Source of the DNA: Lachnospiraceae bacterium
Lineage (GTDB): Bacteria; Bacillota; Clostridia; Lachnospirales; Lachnospiraceae
Assembly (NCBI GenBank): GCA_902363675.1
Contig: CABJAV010000039.1
Span: 1-22,746, forward strand
Length of the DNA: 22,746 bases
Direction of reading: 5' to 3'
The translations under genes and the position numbers were made by a program. Under the pieces are notes generated by a model, which was not told the DNA's origin, made no database searches, and saw only the letters and a program-made list of their open reading frames with translations. Positions 1 through 7,041 of this stretch are shown piece by piece; position 1 is the stretch's first letter; each line of letters opens with the position of its first letter.

Positions 1-236
1 GCATTTGTCAGAGCAAATTTATCCACTTCTTTCAGCCATTCATATTCTTTCTTTAATTGTCTGTTGCAGTAATTGTTACAGTCGGTTTTACTAACTGATT
101 TTTTCTCTTTCTCGTATACTTCTTTCCGGTATACCAGGGTCTGATTATACACAAAACGGCAACAGCCAAATGTTTTTGCAATCTGTATTTTCTGCTCATT
201 ATTAGGGTATATTCTGTATTTATATGCCTTTAACAT
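1..236 (-). CDS. tnpB: TnpB (IS605 OrfB) RNA-guided nuclease, N-terminal part only
   Basis: The minus strand from ATG at 236 is open to the window edge and encodes 78 codons beginning MLKAYKYRIYPNNEQ, the typical start of TnpB/OrfB proteins with the N-terminal helix-turn-helix region (RIYPN...Q, then GCCRFVYNQ). TnpB proteins are RNA-guided DNA nucleases of the RuvC-like type, ancestral to Cas12, and use an omega RNA from the element's right end. The RuvC and zinc-finger parts lie outside the window, so activity cannot be judged. The start sits 18 bases after the tnpA stop, consistent with a tnpA-tnpB arrangement. Identification rests on recognisable N-terminal motifs and context. Confidence 0.85.
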   Translation of the reverse strand, partial: MLKAYKYRIYPNNEQKIQIAKTFGCCRFVYNQTLVYRKEVYEKEKKSVSKTDCNNYCNRQLKKEYEWLKEVDKFALTN

Positions 237-254
237 CCACTGTCACCCTCTTTC

Positions 255-413
255 TCAACCTTGATTTTCTATATATCTTTTCTCATACGAAAACTGTTTT
301 ATATCATCTGATATCCGTCTCGAAACCAGTAATTTCTTTCTATATTTGCAGACAAAAATAATGTGATATTGTAATAGGTATTTGTGTCTGTTTTTAGATT
401 TCCATGTTCCCAT
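255..413 (-). pseudogene. tnpA: TnpA (IS200 Y1 transposase) remnant
   Basis: A 52-codon frame on the minus strand begins MGTWKSKNRHKYLLQYHI and continues with IFVCKYRKKLL, which matches the N-terminus of IS200/IS605 Y1 transposases. Full-length members have roughly 130-155 residues, including an HUH metal-binding motif and a C-terminal catalytic tyrosine. Here the frame ends after about 52 residues at TGA, and neither motif is present before tnpB begins at 236. The tail (KRYIENQG) may correspond to the strand just before the HUH motif, suggesting an internal deletion that removed most of the gene. It is therefore called a remnant. Confidence 0.8.
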
Positions 414-443
414 GCCATGAGTATACAATAATTTCTGATTTTT

Positions 444-488
444 GGCTACCTTAACCCACCGTCTAAAGCCAGTGGGATTGCGGTAGCC
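444..488 (-). repeat. Left-end hairpin of IS605-type element
   Basis: The arms GGCTACC (444-450) and GGTAGCC (482-488) form a 7-bp outer stem. Inside it CCCAC (455-459) pairs with GTGGG (472-476). The apical loop contains TCTAAAGC, the same loop sequence as the right-end hairpin at 22612-22633. It lies upstream of the tnpA remnant, where TnpA would bind subterminally in this family. Confidence 0.75.
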
Positions 489-505
489 CTATTTCAATAA
501 CCTCT

Positions 506-550
506 GTATAAATAAAGGGTAGCAATAGTTATGCACTACTGCTGCCCTTT
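506..550 (-). terminator. Terminator downstream of hom
   Basis: AAAGGGTAGCA (514-524) pairs with TGCTGCCCTTT (540-550), giving an 11-bp stem with one G-U wobble. On the minus strand it follows the hom stop codon by a few bases and is followed by ATTTATAC, a modest U-rich tail. On the plus strand it is followed by TATTCTT, so it may act in both directions, isolating hom from the IS element. Confidence 0.65.
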
Positions 551-555
551 TATTC

Positions 556-1749
556 TTATCCAAGGCGGATACGATTGATGAGATTAATCTCTGCTGCCTT
601 CTCTTCAAACTCAGCCTCTGTCATCTCTCCTGTTGTAAATCCGGTTTCTCCCTCGATACCAGCACTTACATATGTAACTTCACCAAATGCTTTTGCAATG
701 GTATCTTTATCGGAAGAAGTACGCACAAAGAAACTGTTGCGGCTGTCTTTATAATCAACAAGTTGCAGTTTCTCCGGTTTCCAGTCAATATATATATTTG
801 TGTTTTTGTGTTTAACCATATCCACAACATCGGCTACAACCGCACTTGCAGTTGGAAGCTTACCTGCTCCACTTCCATAGAACATTGCATCACCAAGTAC
901 ATTTCCATGTACAAAAATTCCGTTAAACACACCGTTTACACCACATAACGGATGATCCTTGGAAAGCATAAATGGCGCTACCATACAGGAATAACTTCCA
1001 CCAACTTTTCGGCTGGATGCCAGCAGTTTGATGGAACGTCCCATAACTTCTGCATATTTAAAGTCAATTGCGCTGATTTTCGTAATACCCTCACAGTGGA
1101 TATCTTCAAAATCAATCTGCTGTCCGCATACCAAAGATGTAAGAATTGCTATCTTACGACATGGGTCATGTCCCTCGATATCTGCTGTCGGATCTTTTTC
1201 TGCATATCCCTTATCCTGTGCATCTTTCAACACTGTATCAAAATCGGCACCTTCTTTTTCCATCTTTGTCAGCATATAGTTTGTTGTACCATTTAAGATA
1301 CCAGTGATTTCTTCAATTTCATCTGCTGTCAGACATTTGTTGAGTGGACGGATAATTGGAATTCCGCCACCTACGCTGGCTTCAAACTGGAAGTTCACAT
1401 TGTGATCTCTTGCAATCTTGATCAGTTCTGCACCTTTAGCTGCAACAAGATTCTTGTTCGATGTTGCAACCTGCTTGCCTGCCTCAAGCATTTCCTTAAC
1501 AAATGTATAGGCCGGCTCAACACCTCCCATAGTCTCCACAACAATTCCGATTTCCGGATCATTGGCGATTGTCTTGTAATCGTGAACGATCAGTTCTTCC
1601 ATTGGATCTCCCGGGAAATCACGAAGGTCAAGAATATATTTTACCTCGACCGGTTCTCCTGCTCTCTGTGCAATCTTATCTTTGTTGATTCTTAATACAT
1701 CTACGACACCGGATCCGATGGTGCCGTAACCCATAACTGCTATCTTCAT
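556..1749 (-). CDS. hom: Homoserine dehydrogenase
   Basis: Reduces aspartate semialdehyde to homoserine with NAD(P)H, the branch-point step toward threonine and methionine. The 397-residue protein shows the Rossmann motif GYGTIGSGV near residue 7, GGGIPIIRPL and GILNGTTNYM in the middle, and the DPTADIEGHD catalytic region. The ATG at 1749 is preferred because AGGGAG lies 8 bases upstream; a GTG at 1758 would overlap that site. It is shorter than enzymes with a full C-terminal ACT domain (about 430 residues); the last 70 residues look like a reduced or degenerate ACT-like tail. It follows the ACT-domain gene so closely that the two are likely translationally coupled. No T-box or SAM riboswitch is visible in the short leader of this pair. 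Confidence 0.96.
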   Translation of the reverse strand: MKIAVMGYGTIGSGVVDVLRINKDKIAQRAGEPVEVKYILDLRDFPGDPMEELIVHDYKTIANDPEIGIVVETMGGVEPAYTFVKEMLEAGKQVATSNKNLVAAKGAELIKIARDHNVNFQFEASVGGGIPIIRPLNKCLTADEIEEITGILNGTTNYMLTKMEKEGADFDTVLKDAQDKGYAEKDPTADIEGHDPCRKIAILTSLVCGQQIDFEDIHCEGITKISAIDFKYAEVMGRSIKLLASSRKVGGSYSCMVAPFMLSKDHPLCGVNGVFNGIFVHGNVLGDAMFYGSGAGKLPTASAVVADVVDMVKHKNTNIYIDWKPEKLQLVDYKDSRNSFFVRTSSDKDTIAKAFGEVTYVSAGIEGETGFTTGEMTEAEFEEKAAEINLINRIRLG

Positions 1750-1754
1750 TTTTC

Positions 1755-2198
1755 TCACTCCCTGGCTAAAATTTTTGCGTAATGAATACCTTGTACGGAC
1801 TCAATACTGTTCTTCATATCTTCCACATTTCCCGTCGTCGGAAACACATCAATACTAAGCGATAATGATGCGATTCCATTGACCGGAATACTCTGATGTA
1901 TCGTAAGTATATTTGCATGAAAATCAGCAATCGTTTTAAGGACGATAGACAAAAGTCCCGGCTCATCATCCAACTGAATTACCATAGTTATCGTCTTGCC
2001 TTTCTGATTCTCATGATATGGAAATATATCATCTTTGTACTTATAGAAGGAACTTCGACTGATTCCAACCGCCTCAGTTGCATCCTGCACGGATTCTACT
2101 TTACCGGAGTCCAAAAGCCGCTTTGCTTCTACAACTTTGAGCAGTACCTCAGGCACAGCCTTTTCACGTAATACGAAGAAAGATGTCTTCTCTGCCAT
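1755..2198 (-). CDS. ACT domain-containing protein (PheB/UPF0735 type)
   Basis: A 147-residue protein with a C-terminal ACT domain (about residues 70-145, starting TITMVIQLDDEPGLLS), a fold that commonly binds amino acids. The N-terminal part (about 20-60) contains a short helix-turn-helix-like stretch (VQDATEAVGISRSSFYKYKD). This matches the Bacillus PheB/UPF0735 family, often next to homoserine dehydrogenase. It ends at 1755, six bases before the hom start. A strong AGGAGG stands 7 bases before the ATG. Given its position it may sense threonine or another end product and regulate Hom activity or transcription, but this is inference. The name pheB reflects an old mutant assignment and is not used here. 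Confidence 0.9.
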   Translation of the reverse strand: MAEKTSFFVLREKAVPEVLLKVVEAKRLLDSGKVESVQDATEAVGISRSSFYKYKDDIFPYHENQKGKTITMVIQLDDEPGLLSIVLKTIADFHANILTIHQSIPVNGIASLSLSIDVFPTTGNVEDMKNSIESVQGIHYAKILARE

Positions 2199-2253
2199 CT
2201 GTTACCTCCTTTGTATTGTCTGCCTATGACCGACACTTGTGCTCACTCGAAAG

Positions 2254-2282
2254 ATTTTATCACAGTAAAGCAGAGAACGCAA
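2254..2282 (-). promoter_or_regulatory. Sigma-A-type promoter of ACT-hom operon
   Basis: On the minus strand TTGCGT (2277-2282) and TAAAAT (2254-2259) are separated by 17 bases. The predicted leader is only about 50 bases to the ATG at 2198, too short for a T-box or SAM riboswitch. Confidence 0.5.
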
Positions 2283-2340
2283 GCCCCACCTTCCGAAAAA
2301 ATGAATTTCTTTCCTGCACGCAGCGACATGTGTCCCATGG

Positions 2341-2400
2341 TTTTTTCTGCTCTTCCCCGGCAAGAACCAGGTGCGTCCCGCCGGGGAAGAATAGAAAAAA
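2341..2400. repeat. Long imperfect hairpin between SPFH gene and ACT-hom operon
   Basis: TCTTCCCCGGC (2351-2361) pairs perfectly with GCCGGGGAAGA (2380-2390). After a 2x2 internal loop the stem continues with TTTTTTCT (2341-2348) against AGAAAAAA (2393-2400). The outer T tract on the minus strand is the same tract that ends the terminator at 2401-2426. It could be a back-up bidirectional terminator or a structured 3' end. Confidence 0.7.
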
Positions 2401-2426
2401 GGACACCTGCCTTTTCGCAAGTGCCC
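2393..2426 (-). terminator. Terminator of the prfB-Tim44-SPFH operon
   Basis: On the minus strand GGGCACTTGC, loop GAAAAG and GCAGGTGTCC form a 10-bp stem with two wobble pairs, followed by TTTTTTCT. It begins 13 bases after the SPFH stop codon. Confidence 0.85.
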
Positions 2427-2439
2427 TCAATCTTCATAT

Positions 2440-3672
2440 TTATGGACGTGGGCTTCCGCAATTGCTGCAGAACTTTCCACTGTTTACCTGTCCACAACTG
2501 CAGGTCCATTCTTTAGAAGGTGCCGGTTTTCCGCATTCACTACAGAACTTCCCTGTGTTTACCTGTCCGCAGCTACAAGTCCAGCTTCCGGCAGTCGGCT
2601 GTGCATTATTCACCGGCTGCTGTTGTGGCTGTGCCTCCGCCTGCTGCGTTGCACCCATCTGCTGCTGTTGCTGCATTTGCTGCTGCATCTGCATCTGTGC
2701 CATATTTGTATTGGAAGCGGCTCCCATCATGCCACCGCCAACATTGCTTGCCATACCCATTCCCATGAATCCGGCCATTGCCCCATTTGCATTGCTTCCG
2801 GCAGCTTCAAGTCCGCGGGCCATTGCTCCCTGTACATAACCTTCACGTACGGTAGGATCTGAAAGCATTGCACCCTCGTTTCTCATGTTGAGAAGTTTCT
2901 GTGACTCTTCATTATAAGAAATCGTAAGGCCGACTGCCTGAATCTCCATGCCTCGCATCTGGTTCCATTCCTGATCCAGAATTGAAGCCATGTACTGTCC
3001 GAGTTCACGCGCTTTGCTGGATACAAACGAAATACGGTTGCCGTCTGCTGACATCTGATTGATTGCAGCCTGTAAAGCCTCCAGGAACTCTGAGAGATAC
3101 TGCTCGTTGATCTCGGTAATTTCAACGTGATCCTTGTTCTTTGGAATTACTTCCGCATAAAACTGTAATGGATTCACAATCTTGATAGAATATGTACCAT
3201 GTGCACGTAAGAACAACTCTGCATTGTAAAAAGTGTCAAAATAGTTGATTGGTTGTCTTGTTCCAAACTTGATTCCTTTGATTTCCTGCAGATTAATAAA
3301 ATAAACCTTCTGTACCGTCGGTGTCTGTCCGCCAAATCTCAAACGGTTAAAGGACTCTTTTAATGTATCACCAAACTGACCATTGAACATGGATGGCAGA
3401 GAGGAATTGTCTACTTTGTAATATCCCGGCTCAGCAGTATAATCTACGATTTTACCACCATCCACCAACAACATGAACTGATTGTCGTATACATGAATGA
3501 TAGAACCATTGGTAACGGTATCTTCGGTTCCTTTACGGTTTTCCCCCCGGCGAATCTTTACACCACGGGAAAAGACTGTCTGATCTCCCATGTTATCTGC
3601 TTCATAAACCTCTAACCACTGGTCCGCAAAAGCGCCTCCAATTGCCTGATTAACTGCTTTAATAATTCCCAT
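2440..3672 (-). CDS. SPFH-domain protein with tandem C-terminal zinc ribbons (YdjI-like)
   Basis: A 410-residue protein with an N-terminal SPFH-like domain (about residues 1-280; recognisable by FSRGVKIRRGEN, VDYTAEPGYYKVDNSS and the KFGTRQPINYFD segment). It resembles Bacillus subtilis YdjI, a membrane-associated SPFH protein that works with a PspA homologue in envelope stress. Residues about 285-330 are Gly/Met/Ala-rich, residues about 327-350 are Gln-rich, and the C-terminus carries two near-identical CxCGQVNxGKFCxxCG zinc ribbons (about 364-410). There is no obvious signal peptide or transmembrane segment. AAGGAGG stands just before the ATG, 31 bases after the Tim44-like gene, so the two are co-transcribed. 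A membrane platform or stress role is inferred from the family. Confidence 0.85.
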   Translation of the reverse strand: MGIIKAVNQAIGGAFADQWLEVYEADNMGDQTVFSRGVKIRRGENRKGTEDTVTNGSIIHVYDNQFMLLVDGGKIVDYTAEPGYYKVDNSSLPSMFNGQFGDTLKESFNRLRFGGQTPTVQKVYFINLQEIKGIKFGTRQPINYFDTFYNAELFLRAHGTYSIKIVNPLQFYAEVIPKNKDHVEITEINEQYLSEFLEALQAAINQMSADGNRISFVSSKARELGQYMASILDQEWNQMRGMEIQAVGLTISYNEESQKLLNMRNEGAMLSDPTVREGYVQGAMARGLEAAGSNANGAMAGFMGMGMASNVGGGMMGAASNTNMAQMQMQQQMQQQQQMGATQQAEAQPQQQPVNNAQPTAGSWTCSCGQVNTGKFCSECGKPAPSKEWTCSCGQVNSGKFCSNCGSPRP

Positions 3673-3703
3673 TTTCTCCTCCTTAAACTGAACTCAACCT
3701 TAG

Positions 3704-4480
3704 TTAAACATGATTATAATCGACCTGATACAATTTGTGAAGAGACCATACTTTCGTATTAATTGGCACAACGTGTGCTCCACAATATTCACAGATCATA
3801 TTTCCAAGTCCGCGTACCGGTGCTCCACACTGTGGGCAGGTCGTGGTAAAGGCATTGTCAAATTCTTTTTCTTCACCATCCTGCACATACAATAATTCTA
3901 CGTTGTATTTTGTCTGCACTTTACGTTCCTTAGATCCTTCTGTTACATGATCGCCGCTCACTTTGTAATGATAATATTCCACCGCACTTTGAATGACGAT
4001 AATACAGTTTCCCTTATCTTTACGGTAATTTGAAATTTCCGTCTGATGGATTTTAATATTATTGTATACTTCCCTTACCTGTGCTGCCTGATTGTCCGCT
4101 ATTATATTTAACACCTGATTTTTTACTTCCTCCGAAGCATCCACCAGTCGCTCCGGCCGTTCGGATGAAATTGCAAGCAATGCGGAAGTCAACATATTTT
4201 CCGCCCTGTGTTTAAACTCCGACCAGTTAAAATCAGGAAAATCACGCATAATCTGTGGTTCCATCAGACGCGTCATGCCAGACACTGATTTTGGTGTCTC
4301 AGCCGCAATATCCGCCTGCCTGTTCAAACCATCCACAATCGATTCTGTACCAAACAGCTGTCTGGATACATTTCTCAATTTGTTTCGTATTGTCAGACCA
4401 CCTGCGACTCCAAGTACAACAATTCCGGCAAAAACTCCAAGTCCTACGAATGCACCAAAACTGATTTCTAATGTTATCAT
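3704..4480 (-). CDS. Tim44-like membrane-anchored protein with C-terminal zinc ribbon
   Basis: A 258-residue protein. Residues 8-29 form one hydrophobic, glycine-rich membrane segment. Residues about 65-200 resemble the Tim44-like domain (IMRDFPDFNWSEFKHRAENML, then a long alpha/beta region). Cys215, Cys218, Cys230 and Cys233 make a CxxC...CxxC zinc ribbon. Tim44-like domains act as membrane-associated binding modules, named for the mitochondrial import protein; the bacterial role is poorly defined. The ATG overlaps the prfB stop codon (ATGA), so translation is probably coupled to RF2. The next gene encodes an SPFH protein that also ends in zinc ribbons, which suggests the two act together at the membrane. 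The function is unknown. Confidence 0.8.
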   Translation of the reverse strand: MITLEISFGAFVGLGVFAGIVVLGVAGGLTIRNKLRNVSRQLFGTESIVDGLNRQADIAAETPKSVSGMTRLMEPQIMRDFPDFNWSEFKHRAENMLTSALLAISSERPERLVDASEEVKNQVLNIIADNQAAQVREVYNNIKIHQTEISNYRKDKGNCIIVIQSAVEYYHYKVSGDHVTEGSKERKVQTKYNVELLYVQDGEEKEFDNAFTTTCPQCGAPVRGLGNMICEYCGAHVVPINTKVWSLHKLYQVDYNHV

Positions 4481-5614
4481 TCGTTTTCATCCTCCATGGA
4501 TTTTGGACATCCAAGACTCAGCCACTTTAAGTAGCCATTTATAAACGGATCCAGTCCTCCGTCCATCACTGCATCTACATTTCCGCTTTCTACACCAGTG
4601 CGATGATCTTTTACCATGGTATATGGCTGCATAACATAAGAACGAATCTGATTGCCCCAGCCGATCTCTGTGACTTCGCCACGAATACCGGCTGCTTTTG
4701 CTGCATTTTCTTCCTGTTTGAGCAGATACAGCTTTGCCTTCAACATCTGCATGGCTTTATCTTTATTCATATGCTGAGATCGTTCATTCTGACACTGCAC
4801 CACAATTCCTGTTGGAAAATGTGTAATTCGAATCGCGGAAGATGTCTTATTGATATGCTGACCACCGGCTCCGCTTGACCGATATGTGTCAATTCGAATA
4901 TCTTCGTCCTTTATTTCAATATCCACATCCTCTTCAATTTCCGGCATTACATCACAGGATACAAAAGATGTCTGTCGCTTTCCTGCTGCATTAAATGGCG
5001 AAATACGTACCAGACGATGCACGCCTTTTTCCGATTTCAAATATCCATAAGCGTTCTCTCCATTCACCTGAAATGTAATGGATTTGATTCCGGCTTCATC
5101 TCCATCCAGAGAATCTAACACCTCAAGACTGAACCCTTTCTTATCTGCCCAGCGCGAATACATACGAAACAGCATTGCCGCCCAGTCGCAGGACTCTGTT
5201 CCACCGGCTCCTGCATGAAGAGAAAGAATTGCATTGTTCGCATCATATTCACCCGACAATAACGTCTTCATTCGGATTGCCTCATATGTCTGAATAAATT
5301 CCTGAAGCATCTGATCAATCTCCGGCACAAGTTCCGGATCATTTTCTTCGTATCCCATCTCGATCATTGTCTCAATGTCTTCATACTGCTGTGCAAGTTC
5401 TTTGTAAGTTGCAACGTCACTTTTGAGACTTTTCAGTTTTTTCATCTTTTCCTGGGATACCACAGGGTCATTCCAGAAATCCGGAGCTTCCATTTCACGT
5501 TCCAGCTCCTGAATGTTCTGTTCTTTGCCTGCTAAGTCAAAGTGAATCCCTCACTTCCTGCAGTGGAGCCTTGTAGCTTTGCAGCTGGCTCTTGAAATTA
5601 TCCAATTCTACCAC
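4477..5614 (-). CDS. prfB: Peptide chain release factor 2, expressed through a +1 frameshift
   Basis: RF2 terminates translation at UGA and UAA. The first 25 codons run from GTG at 5614 to CTT at 5540-5542, then meet TGA (5539-5537). Slipping +1 at CTTTGAC continues at GAC (5538) into the long frame, giving about 378 residues. The protein has the stop-codon recognition SPF (about 205-207) and the catalytic GGQ (about 250-252), the same positions as in E. coli RF2. The GTG start has AGAGGTGA 4 bases upstream. Its last codons overlap the Tim44-like gene. In-frame UGA autoregulation by RF2 level is well established for this gene; here it may also set expression of the coupled downstream genes. 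Confidence 0.96.
5536..5551 (-). other. prfB: Programmed +1 frameshift site of prfB
   Basis: On the minus strand AGGG, a 5-base spacer and CTTTGAC are found at codons 22-26. The slippery CUU, in-frame UGA and following C match the conserved RF2 frameshift signal. The Shine-Dalgarno-like AGGG is slightly further from CTT than in E. coli. Confidence 0.93.
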
Positions 5615-5649
5615 AGAATCACCTCTTTCTTAATTTAAACTGTATTTCT

Positions 5650-5678
5650 ATTGTATCTATTTTTATTTATTATGGCAA
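5650..5678 (-). promoter_or_regulatory. Sigma-A-type promoter of prfB operon
   Basis: TTGCCA (5673-5678), a 17-base spacer and TACAAT (5650-5655) lie on the minus strand in the gap between the CtpA gene and prfB. The leader is about 30 bases. No terminator is evident after the CtpA gene, so some readthrough into prfB is possible. Confidence 0.7.
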
Positions 5679-5708
5679 CTAAAATTCCTGCAAACAACAA
5701 AGTAATCC

Positions 5709-6965
5709 CTATTTCATTTTCTCAGCAAGCACTTTGATTGCTTTCTGTACCTGATTGTCATATTTCATATCGTAAGCCTCATCCTCCGGACCGGAATATT
5801 TGTATGTAAGGTTAATATCCGGTTCGATGCCAACACCATGAATATAATTTCCCTTCGGGGTATAATATTTTGCAGTAGTAATCTTTACAGCATCACCGTC
5901 TTCCAACGGAAATACTGTCTGGACAATGCCTTTTCCGAACGTCTTTGTTCCAATCAGTGTTCCATAATTATAATCCTTGATCGCGCCTGCAAAAATTTCG
6001 GATGCGCTAGCACTATTCTCGTTAACCAATACGGCAATCGGGCACTTCAGGCATTTACTGTCCGAAGTGTAATCCTCTCTCTTTCCATATTTATCTTCCG
6101 TATACACAACCGTTCCTTCCGGAAGAATCTGGTCAAGTATATTCGCAGCTGCGGTAATCAGTCCGCCCGGATTACTTCGAACATCGACGATCAATGATTT
6201 CATTCCCTGCTTTTTTAAATCGGCAAGCGCTGACTTAAACTGTTCCTCTGTTTCGCTTTGGAATTCACTGATCTGAATATATCCAATGCCACCATCCAGC
6301 ATTTTTGAGGTAATACTTGGCAGTTCCACATTTTTACGCTCCACGTCGACCTCAAATGTTTTTTTCGTAGATGCACGATAAATTTTTAAATGAACTGTCG
6401 TTCCTTCTTCTCCACGAATTTTCTGCACCAGATCTGACAGTTCTTCACTGGTAGACACCGTATCATTGACTTTTACAATCTGATCACCATCTCTTAGTCC
6501 TGCCTCTTCTGCCGGTGTACCTTCATACACTTTGCTGATGGTAACTTCCTTTGTCTTTGCATCCTGTCCGAGCGCCGCCCCGATTCCATAATATTTACCG
6601 CTTGTGCTGATCTGCATATCTTTGTACTCATCTGCAGTATAGTATACGGAATATGGGTCACCAAGTCCCTCTAATGTTCCTGCATAAATCGCATTACGAA
6701 TATCATCTTCATCACAGTCGTCATTGTAATACAAATCTATGTAGCTCATAAGTTCATCAATTTTTTTCACCGTTTTATTCGTGAGGATATTGCTTTCTGC
6801 TGTCTTCTTCACTCCGGATGGTGAAATCACAAGATACTGATTCGTACTTGTCGTATACACATGAACCCCAAACGTTACTCCAATACCGAGCAACAATATA
6901 CCAAGCAAAAATCCAACAAACATTCCCGATCCAAATCCGGATCGTTTCTTCTGATTTTCTTCCAT
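5709..6965 (-). CDS. S41-family carboxyl-terminal processing peptidase (CtpA/CtpB type)
   Basis: A 418-residue membrane-anchored serine protease. Residues 14-36 form the N-terminal membrane segment; a PDZ domain covers about 115-205 (DGDQIVKVND near 159); the S41 domain contains the catalytic Ser320 in NENSASASEI and Lys345 in TFGKG, with the 25-residue spacing seen in Prc and CtpB. Such enzymes trim extracytoplasmic proteins, and in several bacteria control peptidoglycan hydrolases or sporulation signalling. The ATG at 6965 is chosen because AAGGAG lies 8 bases upstream, so the longer frame (to 6998) is unlikely. It lies 76 bases downstream of ftsX, probably in the same operon, which fits a role in controlling cell-wall hydrolysis. 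Confidence 0.93.
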   Translation of the reverse strand: MEENQKKRSGFGSGMFVGFLLGILLLGIGVTFGVHVYTTSTNQYLVISPSGVKKTAESNILTNKTVKKIDELMSYIDLYYNDDCDEDDIRNAIYAGTLEGLGDPYSVYYTADEYKDMQISTSGKYYGIGAALGQDAKTKEVTISKVYEGTPAEEAGLRDGDQIVKVNDTVSTSEELSDLVQKIRGEEGTTVHLKIYRASTKKTFEVDVERKNVELPSITSKMLDGGIGYIQISEFQSETEEQFKSALADLKKQGMKSLIVDVRSNPGGLITAAANILDQILPEGTVVYTEDKYGKREDYTSDSKCLKCPIAVLVNENSASASEIFAGAIKDYNYGTLIGTKTFGKGIVQTVFPLEDGDAVKITTAKYYTPKGNYIHGVGIEPDINLTYKYSGPEDEAYDMKYDNQVQKAIKVLAEKMK

Positions 6966-6992
6966 GATAAAATCTCCTTTACTTCTAAGAAG

Positions 6993-7024
6993 CCCCATGC
7001 AAAATCATCCGATCTTGCATGGGG
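6993..7024 (-). repeat. Perfect 10-bp inverted repeat between ftsX and the protease gene
   Basis: CCCCATGCAA (6993-7002) and TTGCATGGGG (7015-7024) form a stable hairpin with a 12-base loop. On the minus strand it is followed by CTTCTTAG, not a U run, so it is a poor terminator. It might partially attenuate transcription, protect a processed 3' end, or affect translation of the protease gene just downstream. Confidence 0.7.
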
Positions 7025-7041
7025 TTCATAATACGTTATGT

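Larger units (their letters stand above)
1..490 (-). mobile_element. IS200/IS605-family element, left part, truncated by window edge
   Basis: The minus strand carries, in order, a left-end hairpin (444-488), a short decayed tnpA frame (255-413) and the start of tnpB (236 down to 1), which is the normal gene order of IS605-group elements. The rest of the element lies to the left of the window. The outer boundary is estimated at about 489-497 because these elements make no target duplication and have no terminal inverted repeats to mark it. With tnpA reduced to about 52 codons, the copy is unlikely to move by itself. Confidence 0.8.

Noticed and set aside
1750..1758. GTG at 1758 as start of hom
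   Set aside because: It overlaps the ACT gene stop codon and the AGGGAG site that serves the ATG at 1749.
2199..2340. T-box or SAM riboswitch before the ACT-hom operon
   Set aside because: The leader from the predicted promoter is only about 50 bases, with no T-box sequence or riboswitch-like stems.
2183..2839. Long plus-strand open frame (218 codons) rich in Cys and Pro
   Set aside because: It lies opposite the Gln-rich and zinc-ribbon part of the SPFH gene and its composition mirrors those codons; no ribosome binding site, and the minus-strand gene is clearly real.
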